NCBI GenBank assembly: GCA_044348345.1
Contig: JBIKSZ010000060.1
Span: 1 to 16,542 of the forward strand
Direction: 5' to 3'
DNA length: 16,542 bases
From: Falsiroseomonas sp044348345
GTDB taxonomy: Bacteria; Pseudomonadota; Alphaproteobacteria; Acetobacterales; Acetobacteraceae
The position numbers and the translations under genes are program-made. Positions within the stretch are counted from its first letter, which is position 1, and each line of letters begins with the position of its first letter. The notes beneath the pieces were generated by a model. That model saw only the letters and a program-made list of their open reading frames with translations. It made no database searches and was not told where the DNA came from. Below are positions 6,997 through 14,702 of the stretch, piece after piece.

Positions 6997-7026
6997 TTGA
7001 CAGTCGGCTGCCGGGAACGCGACATA
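6997..7026 (+). promoter_or_regulatory. Candidate promoter of the ABC importer operon
   Basis: A perfect TTGACA -35 box stands at 6997-7002, followed after 18 bases by the weak GACATA (7021-7026). A short dyad, CGGCGA (7027-7032) and TCGCCG (7040-7045), lies between it and the ribosome binding site GGAG (7045-7048). The -35 match is exact, but the -10 is poor. Confidence 0.35.
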
Positions 7027-7057
7027 CGGCGAACACCCATCGCCGGAGCTGTCCGCC

Positions 7058-8668
7058 ATGATGCCCCGCCTGCCCAAGCGCGCCCTGCTGACCGGTGGCG
7101 CCGCCGCCCTTGCCGTTGCCGGCCTGCCCGGCGCGCGCCGCGCCGAGGCGCAGCAGACGCCACGGACCGCGCTCGTGATCGCGGCGCAGATCGATGACCT
7201 AGTGGCGCTCGACCCGCACCACTCCTTCGAGGTGACGGGCTCCGACCTGCTGAAGAACGTCTACGACCAGCTCTTCATCATCGACGAGACCAAGCCGACG
7301 GCGGAGCTGCAGCCGGGCCTGGCGGAATCCTTCACCATCTCCGAGGACGGGCGGACCTTCACCTTCCGCATCCGCCAGGGCGTGCGCTTCCATTCGGGCA
7401 ATGCGCTGACGGCGGCGGATGTGGTGTTCTCGCTGCGCCGGCCGCTGCAGATCAACCGCACGCCGGCCTTCATGTACCGCTCGGTCGGGCTGACCGCCGA
7501 CAATGTCGAGCAGACAGTGCGCCAGACCGACGAGTTCGAGGTGCAGGTCACCTTCGACCAGGCCTATGCGCCGACGCTGATCCAGAACCTGTTCACGGCG
7601 ACCATCGGCTCCATCGTGGATAGCCGGCTGGTGCAGCAGAATGCTGGCGAGGATCGCGGCAACACTTGGCTCAATCGCAACTCCGCGGGCTCCGGCGCCT
7701 ATCGCCTGACGCGCTATCAGCCGAATGAGAGCTACACGCTCGACCGGAACGACAGCTGGTGGCGCGGGCGCGCGAATCTGCAGCGCGTGATCGTGCGCCA
7801 CGTGCCGGAAGCCGCAACTCAGCGCCTGCTGCTGGAGCGCGGCGATGTGGATGTGGCGCGCAACCTGACGCCGACGGACATCACAGCGCTGCGCGGCCGG
7901 GCGGGCATCACCATCCAGGAATTCCCGCGCGGCACCATCCAGTATTTCAGCGCCAATATGGGCGACCCGATCCTGTCGAACCCCAAGGTGATCGAGGCGC
8001 TGAAGCACCTGGTGGATTACGACGCGATCGCCAACAACCTGCTGCCGGGCCAGGTCTTCCCGCACCAGTCCTTCATCCCCCGCGCCATCTTGGGCGAGGT
8101 GGATGCCCGCCCCTGGCGCTTCGACCCTACGCGCGCCCGCGCACTGCTGGCCGAGGCCGGCCACCCGAACGGCATCCGCCTGACGATGGACACGGCGAAC
8201 ACCTTCCCCTCGCTCGATGTCGCGCAGGCGCTGCAGGCGAGCTTCGCCCGTGGTGGCGTGACGCTGGAAGTGCTGCCCGCGACGGGGGCGCAGGTGCTGG
8301 CGAAGTTCAGGGCGCGCAACCACCAGCTCTTCATCGGCATTTGGGGCCTGGGCTACCCGGACCCGCACTACAATGCCGACAGCTTCGCGCATAACCCACC
8401 GGGCGCGAACAACCCGGGCAAGCTGACCTGGCGGAATAACTGGAATATCCCGGAGCTGTCCGCGCGCACCGAAGCCGCGATGCGCGAGCGCGACCAGAAT
8501 GCGCGCGCGGCGATCTATCGTCAGATCCAGGAAGAGTTCATGGGCACCTCGCCCTTCGCCGTCTTCGCGCAGCAGCAGGTGCAGGTGGCGGTGCGCAGCA
8601 ACCTGACGGGTTACATGGCAAGCTCGCCGGGGCTCTCCGCGATCTACTGGCGCGCGACGAAGGGGTGA
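7058..8668 (+). CDS. Peptide/nickel-type ABC transporter substrate-binding protein
   Basis: This 536-residue protein belongs to the family 5 extracellular solute-binding proteins (SBP_bac_5, DppA/OppA type). Residues 1-31 form a signal peptide: PKR, a hydrophobic Ala/Leu/Gly core and AEA before Gln32. A KR pair ahead of the core is only a weak Tat-like feature. The family pattern follows: LDPHHSFEVTGSDLLKNVYDQL, LAESFTISEDGRTFTFRIRQGVRFHSG, the NSAGSGAYRLTRYQPNESYTLDRN segment, and GLGYPDPHYNADSF late in the chain. It captures the substrate in the periplasm and delivers it to the permeases encoded next. The ligand cannot be predicted; peptides, opines, glutathione or amine compounds are all possible in this family. 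ATG 7058 has GGAG 9 bases upstream. Confidence 0.94.
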   Translation: MMPRLPKRALLTGGAAALAVAGLPGARRAEAQQTPRTALVIAAQIDDLVALDPHHSFEVTGSDLLKNVYDQLFIIDETKPTAELQPGLAESFTISEDGRTFTFRIRQGVRFHSGNALTAADVVFSLRRPLQINRTPAFMYRSVGLTADNVEQTVRQTDEFEVQVTFDQAYAPTLIQNLFTATIGSIVDSRLVQQNAGEDRGNTWLNRNSAGSGAYRLTRYQPNESYTLDRNDSWWRGRANLQRVIVRHVPEAATQRLLLERGDVDVARNLTPTDITALRGRAGITIQEFPRGTIQYFSANMGDPILSNPKVIEALKHLVDYDAIANNLLPGQVFPHQSFIPRAILGEVDARPWRFDPTRARALLAEAGHPNGIRLTMDTANTFPSLDVAQALQASFARGGVTLEVLPATGAQVLAKFRARNHQLFIGIWGLGYPDPHYNADSFAHNPPGANNPGKLTWRNNWNIPELSARTEAAMRERDQNARAAIYRQIQEEFMGTSPFAVFAQQQVQVAVRSNLTGYMASSPGLSAIYWRATKG

Positions 8669-8678
8669 GGATGGACTC

Positions 8679-8706
8679 CTCCCTCCCCCGCGTGCGGGGG
8701 AGGGAG
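8679..8706 (+). repeat. Strong hairpin covering a ribosome binding site
   Basis: A 13-bp perfect inverted repeat with a 2-base GT loop: left arm TCCTCCCTCCCCC...(8679-8691), right arm 8694-8706 ending GGGGGAGGGAG-type sequence. It starts 10 bases after the binding-protein stop. Its right arm contains the purine tract that must serve as the Shine-Dalgarno of the permease starting at 8715. Similar C/G-rich palindromes are common intergenic repeats in alphaproteobacteria. It may protect the binding-protein mRNA and dampen permease translation. Confidence 0.75.
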
Positions 8707-8714
8707 AGACCTGC

Positions 8715-9728
8715 ATGACCAACGCCCTTCGCCAGACACCGGGCTTCCTGCTGCAGGTCGCGTTGACGCTGCTCGGGTTGCTGGCGGTGACCTTCTTCAT
8801 TGGCCGCGTCGTGCCCATCGACCCGGTGCTCGCCGTCGTCGGCGACCAGGCGCCGCGCGACGTGTACGAGGCGGTAACGCGCGAGCTTGGCCTCGATCAG
8901 CCGCTTTGGTGGCAGTTCTGGCTCTACGTCCAGAAGATGGCCGCCGGCGATTTCGGCCAGTCGCTGGTCACCAACCGGCCGGTGGTCGAGGACATTGCCC
9001 GCGTTTTCCCCGCGACCCTGGAATTGGCAACCTTTGCGACGATCATCGGCGTCGCGCTTGGCGTGCCGATGGGGATTGCGGGCGCGGTCTGGCAGGATCG
9101 CTGGCCGGACCAGATCGTGCGCGTCGTCGGGCTCGTCGGCTATTCCGTGCCGATCTTCTGGCTGGGCATCATCGGGCTGCTGGTTTTCTACGGCATCCTC
9201 GGCTGGGTGCAGGGGCCGGGGCGGCTCGGCGTGTTCTTCGAGGACATGGTGCCCGTCGTCACCGGCGTGATCCTGGTGGATGCGGCGATCGCCGGGGAGT
9301 GGGAGATCTTCTGGAACGCGGTCGGGCATGTGGTGCTGCCGTCTGCCGTGCTGGGGTATTTCTCCGTCGCCTATATCGCCCGCATGACGCGGTCCTTCAT
9401 GCTGGAGCAGCTGAACCAGGAATATGTCGTCACCGCGCGCGCCAAGGGCGTGTCGGAGGCGCGGATCATCTGGGTGCATGCGCTGCGCAACATCTCCGTC
9501 CCGCTGGTGACGGTCATCGCGCTGTCCTATGCGCGGCTCCTGGAAGGTGCCGTGCTGACCGAGACGGTCTTCGCCTGGCCGGGGCTTGGCCGGTACCTGA
9601 CCACCGCGCTGCTTGCGGCCGACATGAACGCGGTGTTGGGCGCGACCATCGTCGTCGGGCTGGTCTTCGTCGGCATCAACCTGCTCTCCGACCTGCTCTA
9701 CCGCCTGCTGGACCCGAGGTCGAAGTGA
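8715..9728 (+). CDS. Peptide-type ABC transporter permease, DppB-like
   Basis: This 337-residue inner membrane permease of the DppB/OppB class shows the family start, an N-terminal span (LLQVALTLLGLLAVTFFIGRVVPIDPV) and then a long periplasmic segment with RELGLDQPLWWQFWLYV and GDFGQSLVTNRPV. The domain of about five further spans includes the cytoplasmic coupling (EAA-like) loop YVVTARAKGVSEARIIWVHALRN near residue 240, which contacts the ATPases. It ends with LLYRLLDPRSK, typical of the class. It pairs with the DppC-like permease to form the channel. ATG 8715 is preceded by a purine tract lying inside a hairpin (see 8679-8706). The stop overlaps the next start by four bases. Confidence 0.94.
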   Translation: MTNALRQTPGFLLQVALTLLGLLAVTFFIGRVVPIDPVLAVVGDQAPRDVYEAVTRELGLDQPLWWQFWLYVQKMAAGDFGQSLVTNRPVVEDIARVFPATLELATFATIIGVALGVPMGIAGAVWQDRWPDQIVRVVGLVGYSVPIFWLGIIGLLVFYGILGWVQGPGRLGVFFEDMVPVVTGVILVDAAIAGEWEIFWNAVGHVVLPSAVLGYFSVAYIARMTRSFMLEQLNQEYVVTARAKGVSEARIIWVHALRNISVPLVTVIALSYARLLEGAVLTETVFAWPGLGRYLTTALLAADMNAVLGATIVVGLVFVGINLLSDLLYRLLDPRSK

Positions 9729-10642
9729 GCACAGCCACCAATCCCGGCTGGCGCGCGCGCCTGCTGTCCGACACGCCGCGCTCGCGCCGGGAGGCGAAGC
9801 TCGGCCAAATCTATCGCGGCTGGCTGCAGTTCAAGCGCAACCGGCTTGCTGTCCTCGGCCTTGCGATCGTCATCGCCCTGGTGCTGACGGCGGCCTTCGC
9901 GCCCTGGATCGCAACCCACAACCCCTATGAGCAGAATTTGGCGCAGCGCCTGCTGCCGCCGGGGACGCCTGGGCATTGGCTCGGCACGGATGAGTTCGGG
10001 CGCGACATCTTCTCCCGCATCGTCTACGGCGCGCGGGTTACGCTGTATATCGTGGTGCTGGTGGCGCTGATCGCGGCACCCATCGGGCTGATCGTCGGCA
10101 CGGCCGCGGGCTATCTCGGTGGCTGGGTGGATGCGGCGCTGATGCGCATCACCGACGTGTTCCTCGCCTTCCCCAGCCTGATCCTGGCGCTGGCCTTCGT
10201 TGCGGCCCTCGGCCCCGGAATCGAGAATGCGGTGATCGCCATCGCGCTCACCTCCTGGCCGCCTTATGCGCGCATCGCGCGGGCGGAGACGCTGACGATC
10301 CGCAACAGCGACTTCATCGCCGTCGCGCGCATTCAGGGTGCAGGCACGGGGCGCATCCTATTCCGGCATGTGATGCCGCTGTGCGTGTCTTCGTTGACGG
10401 TGCGCGTGACGCTCGACATGGCGGGGATCATCCTGACCGCGGCGGGGCTTGGCTTCCTCGGCCTCGGCGCGCAGCCGCCGATGGCGGAATGGGGCGCGAT
10501 GGTCTCCTCCGGCCGGCGCTACATCCTCGACCAATGGTGGGTCGCAACCATCCCGGGGCTGGCGATCTTCGTGGTCAGCCTGGCCTTCAACCTGTTGGGC
10601 GACGGGCTGCGCGACGTGCTGGACCCGAGGCAGAAGAAATGA
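9725..10642 (+). CDS. Peptide-type ABC transporter permease, DppC-like
   Basis: This 305-residue permease of the DppC/OppC class starts at GTG 9725, which overlaps the previous stop as GTGA and indicates translational coupling. A cytoplasmic N-terminus (about 45 residues with FKRNRLAVLGL) leads into the first span. The class-specific motif GHWLGTDEFGRDIFSRIVYGARVTL then marks the second region. The coupling loop is FIAVARIQGAGTGRILFRHVMP. The chain ends GDGLRDVLDPRQKK, the usual C-terminus of this class. Together with the DppB-like protein it forms the membrane pore of the importer. The longer open frame upstream of 9725 lies within the previous gene and is not used. Confidence 0.94.
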   Translation: MSTATNPGWRARLLSDTPRSRREAKLGQIYRGWLQFKRNRLAVLGLAIVIALVLTAAFAPWIATHNPYEQNLAQRLLPPGTPGHWLGTDEFGRDIFSRIVYGARVTLYIVVLVALIAAPIGLIVGTAAGYLGGWVDAALMRITDVFLAFPSLILALAFVAALGPGIENAVIAIALTSWPPYARIARAETLTIRNSDFIAVARIQGAGTGRILFRHVMPLCVSSLTVRVTLDMAGIILTAAGLGFLGLGAQPPMAEWGAMVSSGRRYILDQWWVATIPGLAIFVVSLAFNLLGDGLRDVLDPRQKK

Positions 10643-11550
10643 TGCGTCCGATCGTCGGAGGGGAGAGGCCCGAAGGGCCGAGCACCGGAGGCGTGAATCG
10701 GCCGCACCACGCCCAAGGCGCGCTGCTGGAGGTCGACGACCTGCGGGTGACGTTCAACACGCCGACCGGCCCGTTCCGCGCCGTGCGAGGCGTGTCCTTC
10801 GCGCTCGGGCGCGAGCGGCTTGGCATCGTGGGCGAGAGTGGGTCCGGCAAGTCGCTGACCGGCCGCGCCATCATGCGCCTGCTGCCGCCATCTGCGCAGC
10901 TGGAAGCGAAGCGCCTGTCCTTCGATGGTGTGGACCTGCTCCGCGCTTCGCCCCGCACGCTGCGCGGCATTCGCGGCGCGCGAATCTCGCTGGTGCTGCA
11001 GGACCCGAAATACTCGCTGAACCCCGTTATGACCGTCGGCGACCAGATCGCGGAGGCCGCGCGCATCCATGGGGGCGTCTCGGTGCGCGAGGCGAAGCGC
11101 AAGACGCTCGAGATGCTGGAAGCGGTGCGCATCCGCGATCCGGAACGCGTTGCGCGGCTCTATCCGCACGAGGTCTCGGGCGGCATGGGCCAGCGCATCA
11201 TGATCGCGATGATGCTCGTGCCCGAGCCCGATTTGCTGATCGCGGATGAGCCCACCAGCGCGCTGGATGTCACTGTGCAGATGCAGGTGCTGGCGATCCT
11301 GGACGATCTGGTGGCGAAGCGCGGCATGGGGCTGATCTTCATCAGCCACGACCTTGATCTTGTCGCGAGCTTCTGTGACCGCGTGCTGGTGATGTATGCC
11401 GGCCGGGTGGTGGAGGAACGTGCCGCGCGCGACCTGGCCGCCGCGACGCATCCCTACACCCAGGGCCTGTTGCGGAGCCTGCCACGCATCGCCGATGACC
11501 GGCCCGAATTGCCGACGCTCGCGCGCGATCCCGCTTGGCTGGAGGGCTGA
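10639..11550 (+). CDS. Peptide-type ABC transporter ATPase, DppD-like
   Basis: This 303-residue ATPase has Walker A GESGSGKS (65-72), Q-loop LVLQDPKYSLNP, signature SGGMGQR, Walker B LLIADEPTSALD and switch SHDL. A C-terminal THPYTQGLLRSLP segment is typical of the oligopeptide/dipeptide ATPases. It drives import together with the second ATPase. ATG 10639 overlaps the permease stop (ATGA), and ATG 10642 is an equal alternative. GAGG stands 8 bases before 10639. The family normally begins near LLEVDDLRVTF (residue 29). The first 27 residues (Gly/Pro/Arg-rich) are encoded by a sequence with the hairpin GGCCC-GAA-GGGCC that looks like intergenic repeat DNA read in frame. A later start is possible, but none has a good ribosome binding site. 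Confidence 0.92.
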   Translation: MMRPIVGGERPEGPSTGGVNRPHHAQGALLEVDDLRVTFNTPTGPFRAVRGVSFALGRERLGIVGESGSGKSLTGRAIMRLLPPSAQLEAKRLSFDGVDLLRASPRTLRGIRGARISLVLQDPKYSLNPVMTVGDQIAEAARIHGGVSVREAKRKTLEMLEAVRIRDPERVARLYPHEVSGGMGQRIMIAMMLVPEPDLLIADEPTSALDVTVQMQVLAILDDLVAKRGMGLIFISHDLDLVASFCDRVLVMYAGRVVEERAARDLAAATHPYTQGLLRSLPRIADDRPELPTLARDPAWLEG

Positions 11551-11554
11551 GGGC

Positions 11555-12328
11555 GTGATCTCGGTCAGCGACCTTGTCGTCACCTTCGGCCAGGGCCGCG
11601 ATGCGGTGCGCGCCGTGCGCGGTGTTTCCTTCGAGGTGGCGGAAGGCGAGAGCTTCGGTCTGGTGGGCGAAAGCGGCAGCGGGAAATCCACCGTGCTGCG
11701 CGCGCTGGCGGGGCTGAACCGCAGCTGGACCGGCACGGCGACGATTGCGGGCCTCGATGTCGCGGCACGCGACAGACGCCTGCCGCGCATCGTGCAGATG
11801 GTCTTCCAGGACCCCTACGCCTCGCTGCATCCGCGCCACACGGTGGACCGCACGCTGTCCGAGCCGCTCGAGATCCACGGCATCGGCGACGTGTCCGCCC
11901 GCGTCGAGAAGGCGCTGGCCGATGTCGGCCTCGGCCCGACGTTCCGCTTCCGCTACCCGAACCAGCTCTCGGGCGGGCAGCGCCAGCGCGTGGCGATCGC
12001 GCGCGCGCTGATGCTGGAGCCGAAGGTGCTGCTGCTGGACGAGCCGACGAGCGCGCTGGATGTCAGCGTGCAGGCGGAGATCCTGAACCTGCTCCGCCGG
12101 CTGCGCGCGGCGCAGGGGCTGACGATGATCCTGGTCAGCCACAACCTCGCGGTGGTGGCGCATATGTGCGACCGGCTGGCGGTGATGAATCGCGGCCTGG
12201 TCGTCGAGGAGATGGACGTCGCGACGCTCCGCCGCGAGGACCCACGCGAGGCCTACACCCGCCAGCTACTGCTGGCGTCGAAAGGCTACGACCGGGAAGC
12301 GGCTGCGCGGATGGTGACCTACGACTGA
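11555..12328 (+). CDS. Peptide-type ABC transporter ATPase, DppF-like (short)
   Basis: This 257-residue ATPase starts at GTG 11555, four bases after the previous stop, with GGAGGG within the end of the upstream gene. It carries Walker A GESGSGKS (38-45), Q-loop MVFQDPYASLHPRHTV, signature SGGQRQR, Walker B LLLDEPTSALD and switch SHNL. It is shorter than E. coli DppF (about 330 residues): after EAYTRQLLLAS the chain ends soon, so the full C-terminal oligopeptide-ATPase extension is missing. This is common in the Gsi/Nik-like shorter members. It completes a five-gene importer operon. Its last 10 bases overlap the end of eutC on the opposite strand, leaving no room for a terminator between them. 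Confidence 0.93.
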   Translation: MISVSDLVVTFGQGRDAVRAVRGVSFEVAEGESFGLVGESGSGKSTVLRALAGLNRSWTGTATIAGLDVAARDRRLPRIVQMVFQDPYASLHPRHTVDRTLSEPLEIHGIGDVSARVEKALADVGLGPTFRFRYPNQLSGGQRQRVAIARALMLEPKVLLLDEPTSALDVSVQAEILNLLRRLRAAQGLTMILVSHNLAVVAHMCDRLAVMNRGLVVEEMDVATLRREDPREAYTRQLLLASKGYDREAAARMVTYD

Positions 12329-13095
12329 GGCAGGGCGGGTGCAGCGTCCGGCGCTGCGAGCGCGGCGGGCTCCTCATCCTTCAGCGTGACGCCGGTGACG
12401 CCGAGGCGACGCGCGGCGGCGACCAGCCAGAGCAGTTTGCGCGCGGCTTCCGCCGTGCCGAGGCCGCCGGGGCGGATGTTGCTGATGCAGTTGCGCTCCG
12501 CGTCGCTGCGTCCGCGCCGCGGCGCCCAGGTGAGGTAGATGCCCATGCTGTCGAGCGCGGTCAGCCCGGGGCGCTCGCCGATCAGCACGGCGACGGCGGC
12601 GGCCCCGAGCTCCTCTCCGATGTCGTCGCCGAGCGCGACGCGCGCCTGGCTTGCGATGACGATGGGCGCGAGCTCCCAGCCGGCCTCACGCAGCCCAGGC
12701 AGCAAGGTGCCGAGCAGCGCGGCGGCTTGCGCCTGCACGCCGGCGGCGCATAGCCCATCGGCGATCACGATGGCGAAGCTGCCGGGCCGTGCGTCGCCGG
12801 ACAGCATCGTCTGATCGTCGCTGCGCAGCCGGCGGCCAAGATCGGGACGCAGCAGGTAGCTGCGGCGGTCCGGGGCCGCGCTCGTAACCCGGCGCGTGGC
12901 GGCGCCGAACGGCGCGAGCGCGGTCGCCAGCGCATCGGCGTCGAGCGCAGACCACACCGCGTCCCGCGCGCGGGCATGCGCTTCCACGAAATCGAGATGG
13001 GCCGCGGTGGGCTGCGCATTGCCGACGCGGCCGAGCGCAACGCGCGCCGCGGTGAAGCGCCGGAGATCGGACCAGAGGGTGGGCGTCTTGCTCAT
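12319..13095 (-). CDS. eutC: Ethanolamine ammonia-lyase small subunit (EutC)
   Basis: EutC is the small subunit of adenosylcobalamin-dependent ethanolamine ammonia-lyase, which splits ethanolamine into acetaldehyde and ammonia. The 258-residue protein shows the family hallmarks LLRPDLGRRL, FAIVIADGLCAAGV, the IGERPGLTALDSMGIYLTWAPRRGRSDAERNCISNIRPGGL stretch with the conserved Arg and Cys, and a closing helix AARKLLWLVAAARR. The start ATG 13095 overlaps the eutB stop (ATGA), so translation is coupled. The C-terminal tail (Ala/Pro-rich) overlaps the converging ABC ATPase gene by 10 bases. Length is slightly below E. coli EutC (295), which has a longer N-terminus. Confidence 0.96.
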   Translation of the reverse strand: MSKTPTLWSDLRRFTAARVALGRVGNAQPTAAHLDFVEAHARARDAVWSALDADALATALAPFGAATRRVTSAAPDRRSYLLRPDLGRRLRSDDQTMLSGDARPGSFAIVIADGLCAAGVQAQAAALLGTLLPGLREAGWELAPIVIASQARVALGDDIGEELGAAAVAVLIGERPGLTALDSMGIYLTWAPRRGRSDAERNCISNIRPGGLGTAEAARKLLWLVAAARRLGVTGVTLKDEEPAALAAPDAAPALPQS

Positions 13096-14453
13096 GCCAG
13101 CGCCTGTCGCAACGCGCCGGGCAGGCGCTCCGGCGTGCTTGCGGCCAGGCCCATGCGCTCCAGCCATGCGGCGAATTCCGGCGCCGGCCGCTTGCCGAGC
13201 ACGGCGCGCGCATAGAGCCCGTCATGGAAGGAGGTGGATTGGTAGGCGAGCATCACATCATCCGCGCCCGGCACGCCCATGACGTAGTTGACGCCCGCGA
13301 CGCCGAGCAGCGTCAGCAGCGCGTCCATATCATCCTGGTCGGCCTCGGCGTGGTTCGTGTAGCAGACATCCACGCCCATCGGCAGGCCGAGCAGCTTGCC
13401 GCAGAAATGGTCCTCGAGCCCGGCGCGCATGATCTGCTTGCCGTCGAAAAGGTATTCGGGGCCGATGAAGCCGACGACGGAGTTGACCAGCAGCGGCGCG
13501 AATTCGCGCGCCACCGCATAGGCGCGGGCTTCCAGCGTCTGCTGGTCGCAGCTGTGATGCGCATCTGCCGACAGGGCACTGCCCTGGCCGGTTTCGAAAT
13601 ACATCAAATTGTCGCCGATGGTTCCGCGCTTCAGCGAGAGGGCGGCATCGCGCGCCTCTTTCAGTAGCGAGAGCGACACGCCGAAGCTGCGGTTCACGCC
13701 TTCGGTGCCGCCGATGGACTGGAATACCAGGTCCACCGGTGCGCCGCGCTGCATGGCCATCATGGTTGTGGTGACATGGGCTAGCACGCAGGACTGCGTC
13801 GGGATGGCGAAGCGCTCCCGCAGCGCATCCAGAAGCTCGAGCAGGCGCAGCAGGCTGTCCACATTGTCGGTCGCGGGATTGATGCCGATCACGGCATCGC
13901 CCGCGCCCAGCAGCAGCCCGTCGAGGATCTGGGCCGCGATGGATTTCGGATCATCCACCGGGTCATTGGGCTGCAGGCGGATGGCGAGCGTGCCCGGCAG
14001 GCCGATCGTGTTGCGGAAGCGGGTGACGACGCGGCACTTTCCCGCAATCGCGACAAGGTCCTGCAGGCGGCAGATCTTGCTGACGGCGGCGGCCATCTCC
14101 GGGGTCAGGCCGGGGGCGAGGGCGGCGAGTGCTGCGCTGTCGGCTTGCCCCAGCAGCCAGTCGCGGAAGCCGCCGACCGTGAGGTGTGCGACGGGCGCGA
14201 AGGCTGCGGCGTCGTGGCGATCCATGATCAGCCGCGTGACCTCGTCGGCCTCGTAGGGGATCACGGCTTCGGTCAGAAAGTGCCGCAGCGGCAGGTCGGC
14301 GAGCGCGCGCTGCGCCGCGACGCGCTCGGCCGCGCTGGTGGCGCCGACGCCGGCCAGCGCGTCGCCTGACCGCGGCGGTGTGGCCCGCGCGAGCAGGGTG
14401 CGCAGATCCGCAAAGACATGCCGCGTGCCGCCGACGTTGTGCGCGAAGCCCAT
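13092..14453 (-). CDS. eutB: Ethanolamine ammonia-lyase large subunit (EutB)
   Basis: EutB is the catalytic large subunit, a TIM-barrel binding adenosylcobalamin and ethanolamine. The 453 residues equal the E. coli EutB length. Strong motifs in order are SKICRLQDLVAIAGKCRVVTRFRNT, GDAVIGINPATDN, FQSIGGTEGVNRSFGVSL, ETGQGSALSADAHHSCDQQTLEAR, NSVVGFIGPEYLFDGKQIMRAGLEDHFCGKLLGLPMGVDVCYTNHAEADQDD and MGVPGADDVMLAYQSTSFHD. ATG 14453 is chosen for the GGAGG at 14464-14460, six bases upstream, and for matching the family start; the open frame continues to 14600 but adds unrelated low-complexity residues. The gene forms a two-gene unit with eutC. No eutA reactivase, transporter, regulator or microcompartment gene lies in the window, so this is the simple, shell-free arrangement. 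Confidence 0.97.
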   Translation of the reverse strand: MGFAHNVGGTRHVFADLRTLLARATPPRSGDALAGVGATSAAERVAAQRALADLPLRHFLTEAVIPYEADEVTRLIMDRHDAAAFAPVAHLTVGGFRDWLLGQADSAALAALAPGLTPEMAAAVSKICRLQDLVAIAGKCRVVTRFRNTIGLPGTLAIRLQPNDPVDDPKSIAAQILDGLLLGAGDAVIGINPATDNVDSLLRLLELLDALRERFAIPTQSCVLAHVTTTMMAMQRGAPVDLVFQSIGGTEGVNRSFGVSLSLLKEARDAALSLKRGTIGDNLMYFETGQGSALSADAHHSCDQQTLEARAYAVAREFAPLLVNSVVGFIGPEYLFDGKQIMRAGLEDHFCGKLLGLPMGVDVCYTNHAEADQDDMDALLTLLGVAGVNYVMGVPGADDVMLAYQSTSFHDGLYARAVLGKRPAPEFAAWLERMGLAASTPERLPGALRQALA

Positions 14454-14702
14454 CTGGTGCCTCCGTGTGAGGACGAGATGCCACCGGCCAGCCTTCCATG
14501 CCAGCCCCCCAGCGGGTGGGCGACGCGGCAAAGCCGGGGCGGTGGAACACGGCGCTGCATACGATCGCTCGCGTCCGACGGCGCCGCGAAGCAATGGCAA
14601 GGCCGGGGCTTCCTGATCTCGCGCGGCTCCCTGGCTGGGCGCGAGGACAGTACGACGAGGAGTTTACTAGCTGTCCCCCTGATAGCGGCCTAGTGGCGAG
14701 GC
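14454..14702. promoter_or_regulatory. Divergent intergenic region, eutB / ABC-2 exporter
   Basis: This 249-base gap separates divergent genes. GGAGG (14464-14460, minus) is the eutB ribosome binding site. A 14-base direct repeat, GGCAA(A/G)GCCGGGGC, occurs at 14527-14540 and 14596-14609 with one mismatch. An inverted pair GGACAG (14645-14650) and CTGTCC (14671-14676) brackets the AT-richer patch nearest the exporter. I see no clear -35/-10 pair and no B12 riboswitch core. Confidence 0.4.

Noticed and set aside
6973..7057. Small CydX-like gene after cydB
   Set aside because: No short frame there encodes a single membrane span with a ribosome binding site.
7199..8818. 539-residue minus-strand frame opposite the binding-protein gene
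   Set aside because: It is an antisense shadow with Arg/His/Gln-rich composition and no recognisable domain; the plus-strand protein is unmistakable.
10519..11790. 423-residue minus-strand frame opposite the importer ATPase
   Set aside because: It is the antisense of a clear ATPase and shows no family motif.
14454..14600. Longer EutB start at 14600
   Set aside because: The added 49 residues are unlike EutB, and ATG 14453 has a perfect GGAGG and yields exactly the E. coli length.
14454..14702. Cobalamin riboswitch upstream of eutB
   Set aside because: It was considered because EutBC needs adenosylcobalamin, but the conserved B12-box and GCCACTG core are not present on the minus strand.
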